The notes under the pieces are model-generated. The model worked only from the letters and a program-made list of their open reading frames with translations. It did no database searches and was not told the origin of the DNA. This document shows, one piece after another, positions 42,942 to 51,348 of a DNA stretch of 64,000 nucleotides; positions within the stretch are counted from its first letter, which is position 1, and each line of letters begins with the position of its first letter. Source of the DNA: a virus. Made by a program: the position numbers and the translations under genes. The stretch lies in the IMG/VR virus record IMGVR_UViG_3300032331_003609, positions 124,001 through 188,000 of that record; one strand, 5' to 3'.

Positions 42942-43768
42942 TGAAGAAGTACTCAGACTTCATATTGGACGATTCCCTTAATGAAGGTTTTCTAAAGAAC
43001 CTCTTTGGAAAAATAGGATCTTTCCTCAAGGGCAGTAAAAGATCTATTTTAGATAAGATTTCTAAAATGAAAGATGCCGAAAAGGAATTCATCAATAAAT
43101 CTGATGAATTAAATTATGATATCTTTTCTTCAGAACTAGGAAGAAACCAAGATCCAAATTCAAGACAAAGAGCATTGATGAGCAAAAGAGCACTTGAAGC
43201 TATAAGGCTTGCAAAAAATGGTGAAATAAATTTCATAGTAAAGGAAGTGAAAGAAATATGCGGTTCTGATCCTTCCCTTGCAAATTTTTACAATCAACAA
43301 AAAATGCTAGCAGACACAGAGCTTGCACAATATGCCTATGAGAAAGCCAAAAAATTTAAAGATAATGATTATGAGAGGGATTTTTATAATCAATGGAAAA
43401 CTTTAGACTCCGAGGTTCAAAAGGTTAAATTTGACAGTTTTGAAGATGAAGAAGACACTGTTGCTAATTTAGGAATGTTTGATCTTCCGTTAAAAGAATT
43501 TGTTAGTCAAATACAAGGATTACCTAAATCTGACATAGCTCAATTATTAAGCGATGCAAATGATTTAAAATGGAAAATTGCTGACGATTATAGAAAAAAA
43601 TCAATGAGCATTCGCGAATTAAAAAATAGATCATATAGATCCGGCGATATATCCTCTTTTAATTTTTCAAGAGAGAAGTTTGAAGAAATGAAAAATATAT
43701 ACAGAAAGGCTAATGTCTCTATAGACAATAAAATATCAATGCTAAAAAACAGATTAAAGAATATATAA
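42941..43768 (+). CDS. Putative internal head protein with LNE|G site
   Basis: A 275-residue helical protein. Its first residues, MKKYSDFILDDSLNE|GFLK, are the closest match in the window to T4 internal-protein targeting peptides (MKTYQEFIAEA type), with a clear gp21-type site after E15. The mature start (GFLKNLFGKIGSFLKGSKRS) is glycine-spaced, amphipathic and basic, like a membrane-active peptide. The remainder is charged and helical. It is translationally coupled to the 41829 gene. Function inside the head or after ejection is unknown. Confidence 0.72.
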   Translation: MKKYSDFILDDSLNEGFLKNLFGKIGSFLKGSKRSILDKISKMKDAEKEFINKSDELNYDIFSSELGRNQDPNSRQRALMSKRALEAIRLAKNGEINFIVKEVKEICGSDPSLANFYNQQKMLADTELAQYAYEKAKKFKDNDYERDFYNQWKTLDSEVQKVKFDSFEDEEDTVANLGMFDLPLKEFVSQIQGLPKSDIAQLLSDANDLKWKIADDYRKKSMSIRELKNRSYRSGDISSFNFSREKFEEMKNIYRKANVSIDNKISMLKNRLKNI

Positions 43769-43779
43769 TATAAAAAAAG

Positions 43780-46143
43780 ATGAAAAATAACATCTATAAC
43801 CCACTTTTTGAAAGCTTGCTTAAAAAAGTAAACGATTACGAAAATCCACAAGGCATCTCAGAACAAGATGGTGCGGTGAAAGGAACTATTTTTAGCGACT
43901 ATATGAAAGCTATGTCTCAATTAGGTTCTAAATTGGTTGCACAATATGCCAATGCTATTCAGACCTATCCTAAGACTGCTGTTAAGACTGAATACATGAA
44001 AACCTTTACTGATAAATTAAAGGCCATTGAAAGCTCTATAGATATTACAAAAACACCATCTATCCAATTGGATGCTTTATTTAACAATGTTAAAACTGAG
44101 GCAACAGCATTTTTTGGATTGGGTGCTAAAGAAGATAAAAATCTTGTTAAATACCTAGAGCCATGGAGAGATGCATTTAGAACAGGATTTCAACTTTATA
44201 CCCAAGCATTTAAAAGCTTAATGGAATATGTTAAAAAACAAGAAGAGAGTGGCCAAGCTAAAATTAGCGAAACTGAAAAGGGTATGATGAAAGCAGGTGT
44301 TAGTAAATTTATTGCATCACTTACTGCATCTTTTGAAAAAAACAAGACAATCACAGATACTAAATGGGGAGAACCCGTTGTTGGTGAGTCTTTAGTTAGA
44401 GATAACTCAGTTATAGAAAAACTAATTCAAAACAAAATATGCGTTGATTTTAACACCTTTAATACAGTAGTTAATGAAGCTAAAGAGGATAGAATTGCAA
44501 GAAGAGCAGCAAAATCAGCAAGGGTTAATATAGAAGTATTACAGGCAAACATTTCAAATGTTCTAAACCAAATAGGAGGGAGACTTGGAGATCCGGCTAA
44601 AGCTAATTTTAAATCTCTAGCAATGGCTCCTGAATTTAACAAGATTGCAAACACTCTAGTTTCTATCCAAGACGAATTGTCAATTGATAGGTCAGAATTA
44701 AAGAATGTTCAATTTGATGATTTAGATAAACAAATTGCCAATCTAACGGATCTATTCAAGACTAAAAAAGATTCTTATGATAAGACATATTCTGAAGAAG
44801 AAAAAACACTAAGAAGTTCTAAAACATTAGAAATTGCAACACCAGAGGTTGCCAAGTTTATTGCAGACGGAGATGCTCAATTCGATGCATTATCAGATCT
44901 GGCTCAAAACGGAGCTAATCTTTTCTCTGCAGATATTGAAAAAGCAAAACAAGATAAATCACAAGCAGATAAAATAAAGGGAGAATCTCAACCAAAGAAT
45001 CCAGGCAAGAAAGACGGAGAGGTACAAAAAGGTCAAGACGGAGCAGATTGGAAATGGGACGCTAAAGCAAAGGTTTGGAATAAAGTAGAAGTTGCTGATC
45101 CTGTTTCTACCTCAAATATTAAAATTGCATCACCGATTAAAAAAGGTGCTAAAGGTGATCAGGTTAAAGCAGTTCAGCAATTGATCATGGATAAAATGGG
45201 TACAAAATTGAAAGATGTACCTCAGTATAAGAAATTTGCTAAATACGGAGCAGATGGTATATTCGGAGGATCCACAGCATCTTTAGTTCCTGCGATGAAA
45301 GGGGCGTTAGGGTTAAAAGACACTTCTTCTGATATTACACAGGAATTGGTTGATAAATTATCAGCAGTTATTAAAGAATCATTTGTTTTCGAACAAGATT
45401 TCGATATGGACGTTTTTAATAAAATCATAGGAAGCGGAGGGGGAGGAGACACCAAACCAGCAAAGGGAAGTTCGGGTGCAGGATCACCTATAAATTCTGC
45501 AGCTTTTAAATGTATTAAAGCTAAGGAAACTACAGAATTTGCAATGAAGGGAGGAAAAGCAGTGGTAACAAGGGCAACTACTGGAAATATTCACGAATTT
45601 AAAGCAGACGGAAGTTATAGAATTTACATAAAAAGTGAGGATAAATGGAAAAGGGGTGTTTGGAGTTGTGCGGGTAATTCTTATCAAGCAACAATAGAAG
45701 GAGGCGAAGTCTATCTTGGTGATTATCAGAATTTTAAAAGTGAAATTGATAAATCGCAAAAAGTAGCAGCAGAAGCAGCAGCTAAAAAAGCAGCAGAACA
45801 GATTGCTAGTGCTAGAGTAATTTGTCAGATTCTCCTTCAAGCAATGGCAGGTGCTAGTGAAGATGAGGGAACAGTTTATAAAACATTCCAGGATAAAATC
45901 ACAACCAAGGAGATGTTTAATACTGTTGAGGCCCAGTGGAATTCGCTTTGGCCAAGTAAAGCTGATATGAACGGCACGATGATATCAGCTAAATCAAAAA
46001 GTTGGGAAGAACTTAAGAAAGCGTGTGCATTTACTGGAACAAAGAATGGATTTAGCTTTAGAAACATATTTACACAGTTTTTTAGTTCTTCTGAAATAGC
46101 TAGATTGAATCAATATTTACCAGCAGGGGTTAAAGCAATTTAA
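43780..46143 (+). CDS. Large putative internal head protein with PG-binding-like domain
   Basis: A 787-residue protein. The N-terminus MKNNIYNPLFE|SLLKKVN shares the YNP[L/I]FE|S signature with the 35315 product. Residues 20-400 are helical (SAKKAARVNIE-type Ala/Lys-rich), with VVNE|AKED near 230. A linker carries PKNPGKKDGEVQKGQDGADW. Residues about 452-540 resemble a peptidoglycan-binding domain 1: KKGAKGDQVKAVQQLIMDKM, then YGADGIFGGSTASLV. A beta domain follows near 590 (KADGSYRIYIKSEDKWKRGV) before a helical end. Peptidoglycan-binding modules in ejected proteins can aid wall penetration. It is the last gene of the late unit. Confidence 0.7.
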   Translation: MKNNIYNPLFESLLKKVNDYENPQGISEQDGAVKGTIFSDYMKAMSQLGSKLVAQYANAIQTYPKTAVKTEYMKTFTDKLKAIESSIDITKTPSIQLDALFNNVKTEATAFFGLGAKEDKNLVKYLEPWRDAFRTGFQLYTQAFKSLMEYVKKQEESGQAKISETEKGMMKAGVSKFIASLTASFEKNKTITDTKWGEPVVGESLVRDNSVIEKLIQNKICVDFNTFNTVVNEAKEDRIARRAAKSARVNIEVLQANISNVLNQIGGRLGDPAKANFKSLAMAPEFNKIANTLVSIQDELSIDRSELKNVQFDDLDKQIANLTDLFKTKKDSYDKTYSEEEKTLRSSKTLEIATPEVAKFIADGDAQFDALSDLAQNGANLFSADIEKAKQDKSQADKIKGESQPKNPGKKDGEVQKGQDGADWKWDAKAKVWNKVEVADPVSTSNIKIASPIKKGAKGDQVKAVQQLIMDKMGTKLKDVPQYKKFAKYGADGIFGGSTASLVPAMKGALGLKDTSSDITQELVDKLSAVIKESFVFEQDFDMDVFNKIIGSGGGGDTKPAKGSSGAGSPINSAAFKCIKAKETTEFAMKGGKAVVTRATTGNIHEFKADGSYRIYIKSEDKWKRGVWSCAGNSYQATIEGGEVYLGDYQNFKSEIDKSQKVAAEAAAKKAAEQIASARVICQILLQAMAGASEDEGTVYKTFQDKITTKEMFNTVEAQWNSLWPSKADMNGTMISAKSKSWEELKKACAFTGTKNGFSFRNIFTQFFSSSEIARLNQYLPAGVKAI

Positions 46144-46148
46144 TTTTA

Positions 46149-46182
46149 CATTTTTTATCTAGGGGAAACTTTAGTACATTTG
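46149..46182 (+). promoter_or_regulatory. Bipartite early/middle promoter (copy 4)
   Basis: CATTTTTTAT at 46149-46158 and TACATTTG at 46175-46182, 26 nt start to start, ending 20 nt before the ATG at 46203. A GATATAAAATATAAA stretch follows and may add weak late activity. Confidence 0.7.
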
Positions 46183-46202
46183 GGATATAAAATATAAATT
46201 TT

Positions 46203-46742
46203 ATGTCCCTTTTTGTTATTGAAGGAGCTAGAAAATCTGGTAAAACACATTTTGTTAGTTCCCAAAGTTGGATCCCCGTATTTAAATTTGATTTCAATGG
46301 ATTGTACACATCCTTGGATCTTCCTGCAGAGGGTGAAAAAACTCACCATATTGGACTGGGTAAGGAGCTAATGGTTCAGCAACTAAACAGGGATGGTTTT
46401 CTTTCAGATCTAATGATGGACCGGGGAATTATTACTAATTCAGTCTGGGGTATTCTAAATAAAAGGGTAAGCAAAAAATCTGTTTATAAAGAGCTAGATT
46501 ATATGCTTGAAAACAATCTTTTTAAAGACACCTTCTTTTTTTTAATCACTGGAACATCCCCAGAGAATAGAGAGAAAGATGTTTGGGATTATATGGACAA
46601 GAAGATTCCTGAAGAAAGTGCTCTTTTTATAGAACTTGGAAATTATCTTTCAGAAAGAGGGGTAAAGATTCAGACAATCGAAAATAAATTTGATGCTGAA
46701 TCACTCTCTGCATTCCAAACTATAATTAAAAACCTTAAATAA
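46203..46742 (+). CDS. P-loop nucleotide kinase-like protein
   Basis: A 179-residue P-loop protein resembling thymidylate/deoxynucleoside kinases. Walker A is GARKSGKT at 8-15. The MMDRGIITNSVWGIL segment (D73, R74, S80) fits the DR[S/x] substrate motif of dNMP and deoxynucleoside kinases. FFFLITGTSPENREKDVWDY near 112-131 ends the central sheet and enters the lid. It is slightly short for Tmk (about 205). It probably feeds dNTP synthesis, but the exact substrate cannot be read. One base separates it from the asparagine synthetase-like gene. Confidence 0.7.
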   Translation: MSLFVIEGARKSGKTHFVSSQSWIPVFKFDFNGLYTSLDLPAEGEKTHHIGLGKELMVQQLNRDGFLSDLMMDRGIITNSVWGILNKRVSKKSVYKELDYMLENNLFKDTFFFLITGTSPENREKDVWDYMDKKIPEESALFIELGNYLSERGVKIQTIENKFDAESLSAFQTIIKNLK

Positions 46743-46743
46743 T

Positions 46744-48177
46744 ATGTGTGGAATACTAATTGCTCATAATCCCTCCGAGGAAAGAATTAAGTCAATATCG
46801 CACAGGGGTATCGAATATTCCACACACTCAGATGCATCGGGATTAACCCTATGCCATCACAGATTGCCTATCCAAACAGCAATAGGTGACGGTTGGATTC
46901 AACCGGTCGAGATATCGAAAGACAAGTACCTTCTATTCAATGGCGAAATTTTTAATTATCCCACGGAGCTATATGATTCAGATACTGCGTATCTAGCTAG
47001 TCTTTTTTCTACCTGCCTAGACTTTTCATCACTTGAGATGTTTAGTGCTCTCTACGAGCCCCATATTAAGAGCTGGGATGGTTTCTGGGCTATTTGTCTG
47101 GTTGATATGAAGACAAAGAACGTTATTTGTTTTACAGACCCTCTAGGTAAGAAGTGCCTATACTATAATGATCTTGGAGAAATCTGCTCTGAAATGAAAG
47201 GACTTATTAATAGTGCTTCTTTCTTAGATAGATCCTTTATGGGCGGTGTAAGAAAATGGGGGTATGTTCCTAATGAATCTACCCCATTTGAAAACATCCA
47301 GAAGATCCGACCAAACTACTTTTATCAATGGAATTTTGCTGCTCCAGACTTCAAGAAGCTATATGGTCCCTATTTCTCATTTAAACCCCCCAAATTTGAG
47401 TTTAATTCTGAGGATGAGATGTTAGATTGGGTTTGGAACAAAGTTGAAGCAGCGACAAAGAATAGACTGTTAAGCTTGGACTATCCTATATCCATCCTGC
47501 TTTCAGGAGGTCTGGATTCATCTATCATTGGTGGGCTTCTTCTTAAGCTAGGTGCGGATGTTAGTTGGTATACCATAAACAACGGACCGGACAATGATTA
47601 TGTCAGAGAATGCGAGAATTATTGGGGTATTAAAGTAAACCAATTGGAATATACAATGAACGAAGATAGTATTAATCTGGATGAATTGTATTTTAAGTGG
47701 AATGAATCTCCTATAGATTTAGGCAGCGTGGTACCACAGTACCTGCTATTTGATGCGATTAAAAAAGGAACAGACACTAGAATAGTCCTATCAGGGGACG
47801 GAGCAGATGAAATGTTTGGAGGATATAGAAGGATAGATGAGTACGACTCACAAGGATCTGATGTTTTCCATGAATTAACATATTACCATTTACCAAGACT
47901 TGATAAAATGAGCATGGCACACACATTAGAGCTTAGAAATCCTTTTCTGAATTTAGAGCTTCTTCAAATGGCACTAAATCTTCCGATGGATTTAAGGAAA
48001 CATAAGACCATTCTTAAGAAAGCATTCAAAGGATTGGTTCCAGATTCTGTTATAGAAAGAAAAAAGCATCCATTAAAGAATGAAAGAATAGTGAAAGATC
48101 CTATGGAATATAGAATAGAAGCTATTGAAAGCTTTAAAAAGGGATACAGCGATTTTTTAGAAAGAGGAGAATATTAA
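46744..48177 (+). CDS. asnB: Asparagine synthetase-like glutamine amidotransferase
   Basis: A 477-residue class II amidotransferase of the AsnB family. Cys2 (MCGI) is the glutaminase nucleophile. NGEIFNYPTEL near 75 binds glutamine. SGGLDSS at 254-260 is the PP-loop that activates the acceptor carboxylate with ATP. SGDGADEMFGGYRR near 350 and RLDKMSMAHTLELRNPFL near 393 are typical synthase motifs. It is shorter than bacterial AsnB (about 554), mainly in the N-terminal domain. It may make asparagine or amidate a glycan or peptide, as relatives do in surface polysaccharide loci. It converges with a minus-strand gene, overlapping by 4 nt. Confidence 0.85.
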   Translation: MCGILIAHNPSEERIKSISHRGIEYSTHSDASGLTLCHHRLPIQTAIGDGWIQPVEISKDKYLLFNGEIFNYPTELYDSDTAYLASLFSTCLDFSSLEMFSALYEPHIKSWDGFWAICLVDMKTKNVICFTDPLGKKCLYYNDLGEICSEMKGLINSASFLDRSFMGGVRKWGYVPNESTPFENIQKIRPNYFYQWNFAAPDFKKLYGPYFSFKPPKFEFNSEDEMLDWVWNKVEAATKNRLLSLDYPISILLSGGLDSSIIGGLLLKLGADVSWYTINNGPDNDYVRECENYWGIKVNQLEYTMNEDSINLDELYFKWNESPIDLGSVVPQYLLFDAIKKGTDTRIVLSGDGADEMFGGYRRIDEYDSQGSDVFHELTYYHLPRLDKMSMAHTLELRNPFLNLELLQMALNLPMDLRKHKTILKKAFKGLVPDSVIERKKHPLKNERIVKDPMEYRIEAIESFKKGYSDFLERGEY

Positions 48178-49661
48178 TAAAGCTCAATTCCTGCTAGAGA
48201 ATCACCTTTTGCATTAAGTGGTGAATAATCTTCTGGTTCATCCGTCAAAAGAAACGTCTTACTTGCATCGACAACTAAACCAGCTATTCCCATAAATCCC
48301 CTGTTAATTAGTATCGGAGTACTTTTGTTAGTTCTATCAACAATAGAAAATTTAACCTTCTTGTAAACCATTTCCCCGAATTCAATATCTAAAAGAATAA
48401 CTGGCCTTTTATCAGTTTGATCCCCAACTTCTGCATGGGAATATTCCATTATTCTGTTACTAAAGGATTTACCCCCAACTGTCCAATTTAAAAATCCATC
48501 AACCTCTTCTGAAAAATCTGCATGAAGAGAACACGCAATAGATCCGTTGCCAGTATCTAATTTACCTATAAATTTGCCAACCCCCTTGATATCAAAGCTC
48601 TCTCTAAATCCCACCATTTTTCGAGGATAATTCCAGTTCTTTTTATCAAGTATAAAATCTAAGATAATTCCTGTTACGTCAAGACCCGTTGCTTTTTCTA
48701 TGCCGTCAGTTCCTGGTGATGCGTTTACTTCTAAAACATATGGTATACCAGTATTTTTTCCAATAATAATATCAACACCACACCACGAGCATTCAGTTGC
48801 TTTAGCAGCTCCTATTGCTATTTTTTCTATCTCTTTAGATATTTCTACTGCCTCTGCTACCCCACCTAAAGACACGTTTGTTCTAAAGTCATTCTCTATT
48901 CTGTGTCTTTTCATAGAGGCTATAATTGTATAATCATCCCCGTCGCCTGTAGAATTTCTAGATCCAACTACGTGTATTCTTAAATCAAAGTCAGCTTCTA
49001 TTTTTTCTTGGACTATTAATTCAGTTTCTGGCGAAAGCTTCCATATTGTTTGTAAAGTTGAGAAAAGAGACGTTTTAGAATCTATCTGAAATACACCTAT
49101 TCCTTTGGTGCCGCTTAATGTTTTTACTACAATAGGGTATTTTCCCCCGATTTTACTCATAGCATTTTCTATATCATCCTCTGATGATATTAAAGCAGTT
49201 TTTGGTGTCGGTATTCCTTTTTCTTGGAGTTTTTGAACAGTGTCTAACTTATCTTCACAAAGAAGTACAGATCTTGGTGAATTCACTGATACAAATCCAA
49301 GAGATTCAAGTTTTTCAAAAAATTTAACAGCTGCTGTTGAGTTTATTGATGATCTTCTAGCAAGTATTGCTGTATTTTTAATATCAATCTCATACTTGTT
49401 GTTGCTTCCTTTATTTCTAATAAAGAAGCTTCCTGTTTCACTTTTTTCGATTTCCCCCTGCGATGTGTTAATTATGATGCATTTAAATCCTAAAGAAGTG
49501 GATTTCTCCATCATTTTTTTAACAGTTGGAGCAAGATAGTTTTTTCTTGATTCTAATTTGGTTGTAAGAATCACAAGGGAAATAGGCTTTTTTGAGCCTA
49601 TCTTTAGATTCTCAGCTCCCTGAAAAACAAAATCATCTTCTTTGGTCAATAAATTATCCAT
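48174..49661 (-). CDS. RimK-type ATP-grasp ligase fused to retropepsin-like domain
   Basis: A 495-residue two-domain protein on the minus strand. Residues about 95-340 are an ATP-grasp ligase of the RimK group: LCEDKLDTVQKLQEKGIPTP, VVKTLSGTKGIGVFQ (K180), CGVDIIIG (D297) and VLEVNASPGTDG (E311, N313). Residues about 349-475 resemble the RimB / 'ATP-dependent zinc protease' retropepsin-like family: MVGFRESFDIKGVGKFIGKL followed by DTGNGS (D369-T-G), then FSIVDRTNKSTPILINRGFM. RimK-type enzymes add amino acids to protein C-termini. The pairing suggests a ligase and hydrolase of the same modification. A late promoter lies upstream. Confidence 0.82.
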   Translation of the reverse strand: MDNLLTKEDDFVFQGAENLKIGSKKPISLVILTTKLESRKNYLAPTVKKMMEKSTSLGFKCIIINTSQGEIEKSETGSFFIRNKGSNNKYEIDIKNTAILARRSSINSTAAVKFFEKLESLGFVSVNSPRSVLLCEDKLDTVQKLQEKGIPTPKTALISSEDDIENAMSKIGGKYPIVVKTLSGTKGIGVFQIDSKTSLFSTLQTIWKLSPETELIVQEKIEADFDLRIHVVGSRNSTGDGDDYTIIASMKRHRIENDFRTNVSLGGVAEAVEISKEIEKIAIGAAKATECSWCGVDIIIGKNTGIPYVLEVNASPGTDGIEKATGLDVTGIILDFILDKKNWNYPRKMVGFRESFDIKGVGKFIGKLDTGNGSIACSLHADFSEEVDGFLNWTVGGKSFSNRIMEYSHAEVGDQTDKRPVILLDIEFGEMVYKKVKFSIVDRTNKSTPILINRGFMGIAGLVVDASKTFLLTDEPEDYSPLNAKGDSLAGIELY

Positions 49662-49677
49662 CTAAAACTTAATTGAT

Positions 49678-49687
49678 CTATATATCC
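49678..49687 (-). promoter_or_regulatory. Late promoter GGATATATAG (minus strand)
   Basis: On the minus strand GGATATATAG begins 26 nt upstream of the ATG at 49661, between the terminator of the acidic gene and the ATP-grasp gene. Confidence 0.7.
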
Positions 49688-49698
49688 TTGGCAAATAA

Positions 49699-49726
49699 AA
49701 AAGGAGATCTTTGAGGATCTCCTTTT
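49699..49726 (-). terminator. Terminator of the acidic-protein gene
   Basis: AAAAGGAGATC / GATCTCCTTTT with loop TTTGAG. On the minus strand it ends in TTTTTTATTT and lies 24 nt past the stop at 49750. It may work in both directions. Confidence 0.85.
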
Positions 49727-49749
49727 GTTTATTTTGTTTTAATTTATTG

Positions 49750-50331
49750 TTAATTGAAAAATCTATTAAAAGCAGGGTTTAAAATTTCTTCAGATTCTTC
49801 TTCTTCATGATCCATTTCCTCGCCTTCTTCCATTTCTTCGTGGGTCATTTCTTCTCCTTCCTCCATTTCTTCATCTTCTTCCATTTCTTCCTCATTGACA
49901 TCCGCTTCATCTTCTAGTTCTTCCTCCTCATTATACTCATCTAGGTCAATTTCTTCCTCTTCACCATCCTCTTCATCCTCATCTTCTTCGTTCATATTTT
50001 CTTCCATATCTTCCTCTTCTTCCATACTTTCTTCTTCTTCCTCTTCTTCCATACTTTCTTCTTCTTCCTCTTCTTCTTCCTCGTTATCTGTCATATCATC
50101 AGAAGTGGTATCATCGTCCATATCAAATGAGGAATCTACTCCATCAGTTTCTTCATCTTCTTCTTCTGTTTCATCGTCAGTAGGAATTGAATCTGCACCA
50201 CCATCGGTTTCAGTTTCTTCTTGATCTGCTGTATCTGCAGTGTCCATATCCATTTCTGTATTGTCTTGACCAAGTGTTCCTTCAGTGTATTGTTTAGAAA
50301 ACTCCTCAAAACTTAATATCTTTTTTTCCAT
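49750..50331 (-). CDS. Extremely acidic putative prohead-core protein
   Basis: A 193-residue protein. After a targeting-like N-terminus, MEKKILSFEEFSKQYTE|GTL (candidate site after E17), nearly the whole protein is Glu and Asp, with long EEEEEEEE runs and MEEGEEM repeats. It ends with a short uncharged motif, ILNPAFNRFFN. T4 encodes a small, highly acidic prohead core protein (gp67), which is gp21-processed; this may be its functional analogue, though no sequence homology can be claimed from composition. Other options are a DNA-mimic or a counter-ion protein. It has its own late promoter and terminator. The antisense serine-rich frame is an artefact. Confidence 0.72.
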   Translation of the reverse strand: MEKKILSFEEFSKQYTEGTLGQDNTEMDMDTADTADQEETETDGGADSIPTDDETEEEDEETDGVDSSFDMDDDTTSDDMTDNEEEEEEEEESMEEEEEEESMEEEEDMEENMNEEDEDEEDGEEEEIDLDEYNEEEELEDEADVNEEEMEEDEEMEEGEEMTHEEMEEGEEMDHEEEESEEILNPAFNRFFN

Positions 50332-50348
50332 TTTTGAATTATTTATAT

Positions 50349-50358
50349 CTATATATCT
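50349..50358 (-). promoter_or_regulatory. Late promoter AGATATATAG (minus strand)
   Basis: On the minus strand AGATATATAGATATAAATAA lies just upstream of the ATG at 50331, combining both forms of the late motif. Confidence 0.7.
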
Positions 50359-50376
50359 TTTTGCGTGATCGCATTC

Positions 50377-50610
50377 TTATTCTGCACCCCCTGATTCTAC
50401 TGCTCCGTTGCCTGGATAATCTATCTTAGATTGATTTTTAAAAATAGCGTCCCCATAACCAACATACTCGTAAGGTTTTTCTAATTTAATTTCATGAAAA
50501 GGGGATCTATCCTCTTTACTCATGTTCTTAGGATTCCATGGGTCTGCTATAACTTTTAAGAAGTCTTTAAACTCTAAGATCTCCCTCTTTTTTACGTTTT
50601 TCTGATGCAT
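50377..50610 (-). CDS. Small protein, possible head-interior component
   Basis: A 77-residue protein. The N-terminus is basic then amphipathic (KNVKKREILEFKDFLKVIAD), like the targeting peptides of neighbours, but no clear [L/I]xE site follows. The remainder is polar (YEYVGYGDAIFKNQSKIDYP) and ends GAVESGGAE. It lies 14 nt after the stop of the 51323 gene and is probably transcribed with it. No family is recognised. Confidence 0.6.
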   Translation of the reverse strand: MHQKNVKKREILEFKDFLKVIADPWNPKNMSKEDRSPFHEIKLEKPYEYVGYGDAIFKNQSKIDYPGNGAVESGGAE

Positions 50611-50624
50611 CTTTTCTTTTTTTA

Positions 50625-51323
50625 TTATCCTAGTCCTAAAAGACTTAATATTCCAGTATTAGTACTACCTGTTCCGTCGGTCGATTTGGCTGATGTTTTA
50701 GCTGCAGTAGCTAAATCTTTTTCTGAGAATTTTCCGCCTCCAAATATACTTTTGAATGATGTTCCTTCCCCACAAACTATTCCCTCTAATTTAGTTTCTA
50801 GCATAGTTGCAAAAGCGGTAGAGTTTATATAGGTAGTTAATGCCTCTCTTGTTGAAGCTACAAAAGTACCTCCTAAACCAGATTCAAAATTAATGTTTAT
50901 TCCTAATCCTCTAGAAAGTATAAGTGAGATAGCTTTTTCTTCTATTGTTTCTGTTAATCCTAATGTTATTGCTTTTGTCCAATATTTACAAGATCCTGCC
51001 CCGAAATAACTACCAATGTGCATAAATGAGATATTTTCCACTATATTCTTTGCAAATTCACTCATAAACCCACCGTCGTTTGGTAATCCGAATTTGTCCA
51101 AAAGCCATCCAGCAGCATAGTTTTTTAGTCTATCTTCAAATCCACCCATTAATTTACCGCCTAGACCGCTAATTAAATCCCAAAGGCCTTCATTTATTTG
51201 ATCTACTGATTCACCTTTGTGCAGCATATCATTATAATGAGCTTCTAAACCTTCCACTATTCTGAAATATTCTTCGTCTGTTACATTAACCTTTGTAAAT
51301 TCTGAATATTTGATGACTTTCAT
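50625..51323 (-). CDS. Putative internal head protein with INE|G site
   Basis: A 232-residue protein. ATG 51323 is chosen because a late promoter lies 25 nt upstream and because MKVIKYSEFTKVN matches the other targeting-like N-termini; a longer frame reaching 51401 would read through the promoter. The predicted prosegment ends at VDQINE|GLWD (E45), close in length to that of the capsid protein (43). The mature N-terminus GLWDLISGLGGKLMGG is glycine-rich and amphipathic. The rest is helical with hydrophobic patches and a Gly/Ser/Thr tail ending ILSLLGLG. No family is recognised. Confidence 0.7.
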   Translation of the reverse strand: MKVIKYSEFTKVNVTDEEYFRIVEGLEAHYNDMLHKGESVDQINEGLWDLISGLGGKLMGGFEDRLKNYAAGWLLDKFGLPNDGGFMSEFAKNIVENISFMHIGSYFGAGSCKYWTKAITLGLTETIEEKAISLILSRGLGININFESGLGGTFVASTREALTTYINSTAFATMLETKLEGIVCGEGTSFKSIFGGGKFSEKDLATAAKTSAKSTDGTGSTNTGILSLLGLG

Positions 51324-51340
51324 TTCTACTTTATTTTTAT

Positions 51341-51348
51341 TATATATC
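51341..51348 (-). promoter_or_regulatory. Late promoter GATATATA (minus strand)
   Basis: GATATATAATAAAAATAAAG read on the minus strand, 25 nt before the ATG at 51323. It forms a divergent pair with the plus-strand copy at 51372. Confidence 0.7.

Noticed and set aside
49895-50224. Plus-strand serine-rich open frame
   Set aside because: Antisense of the acidic gene (GAA/GAG runs read as TTC/CTC); low-complexity shadow.
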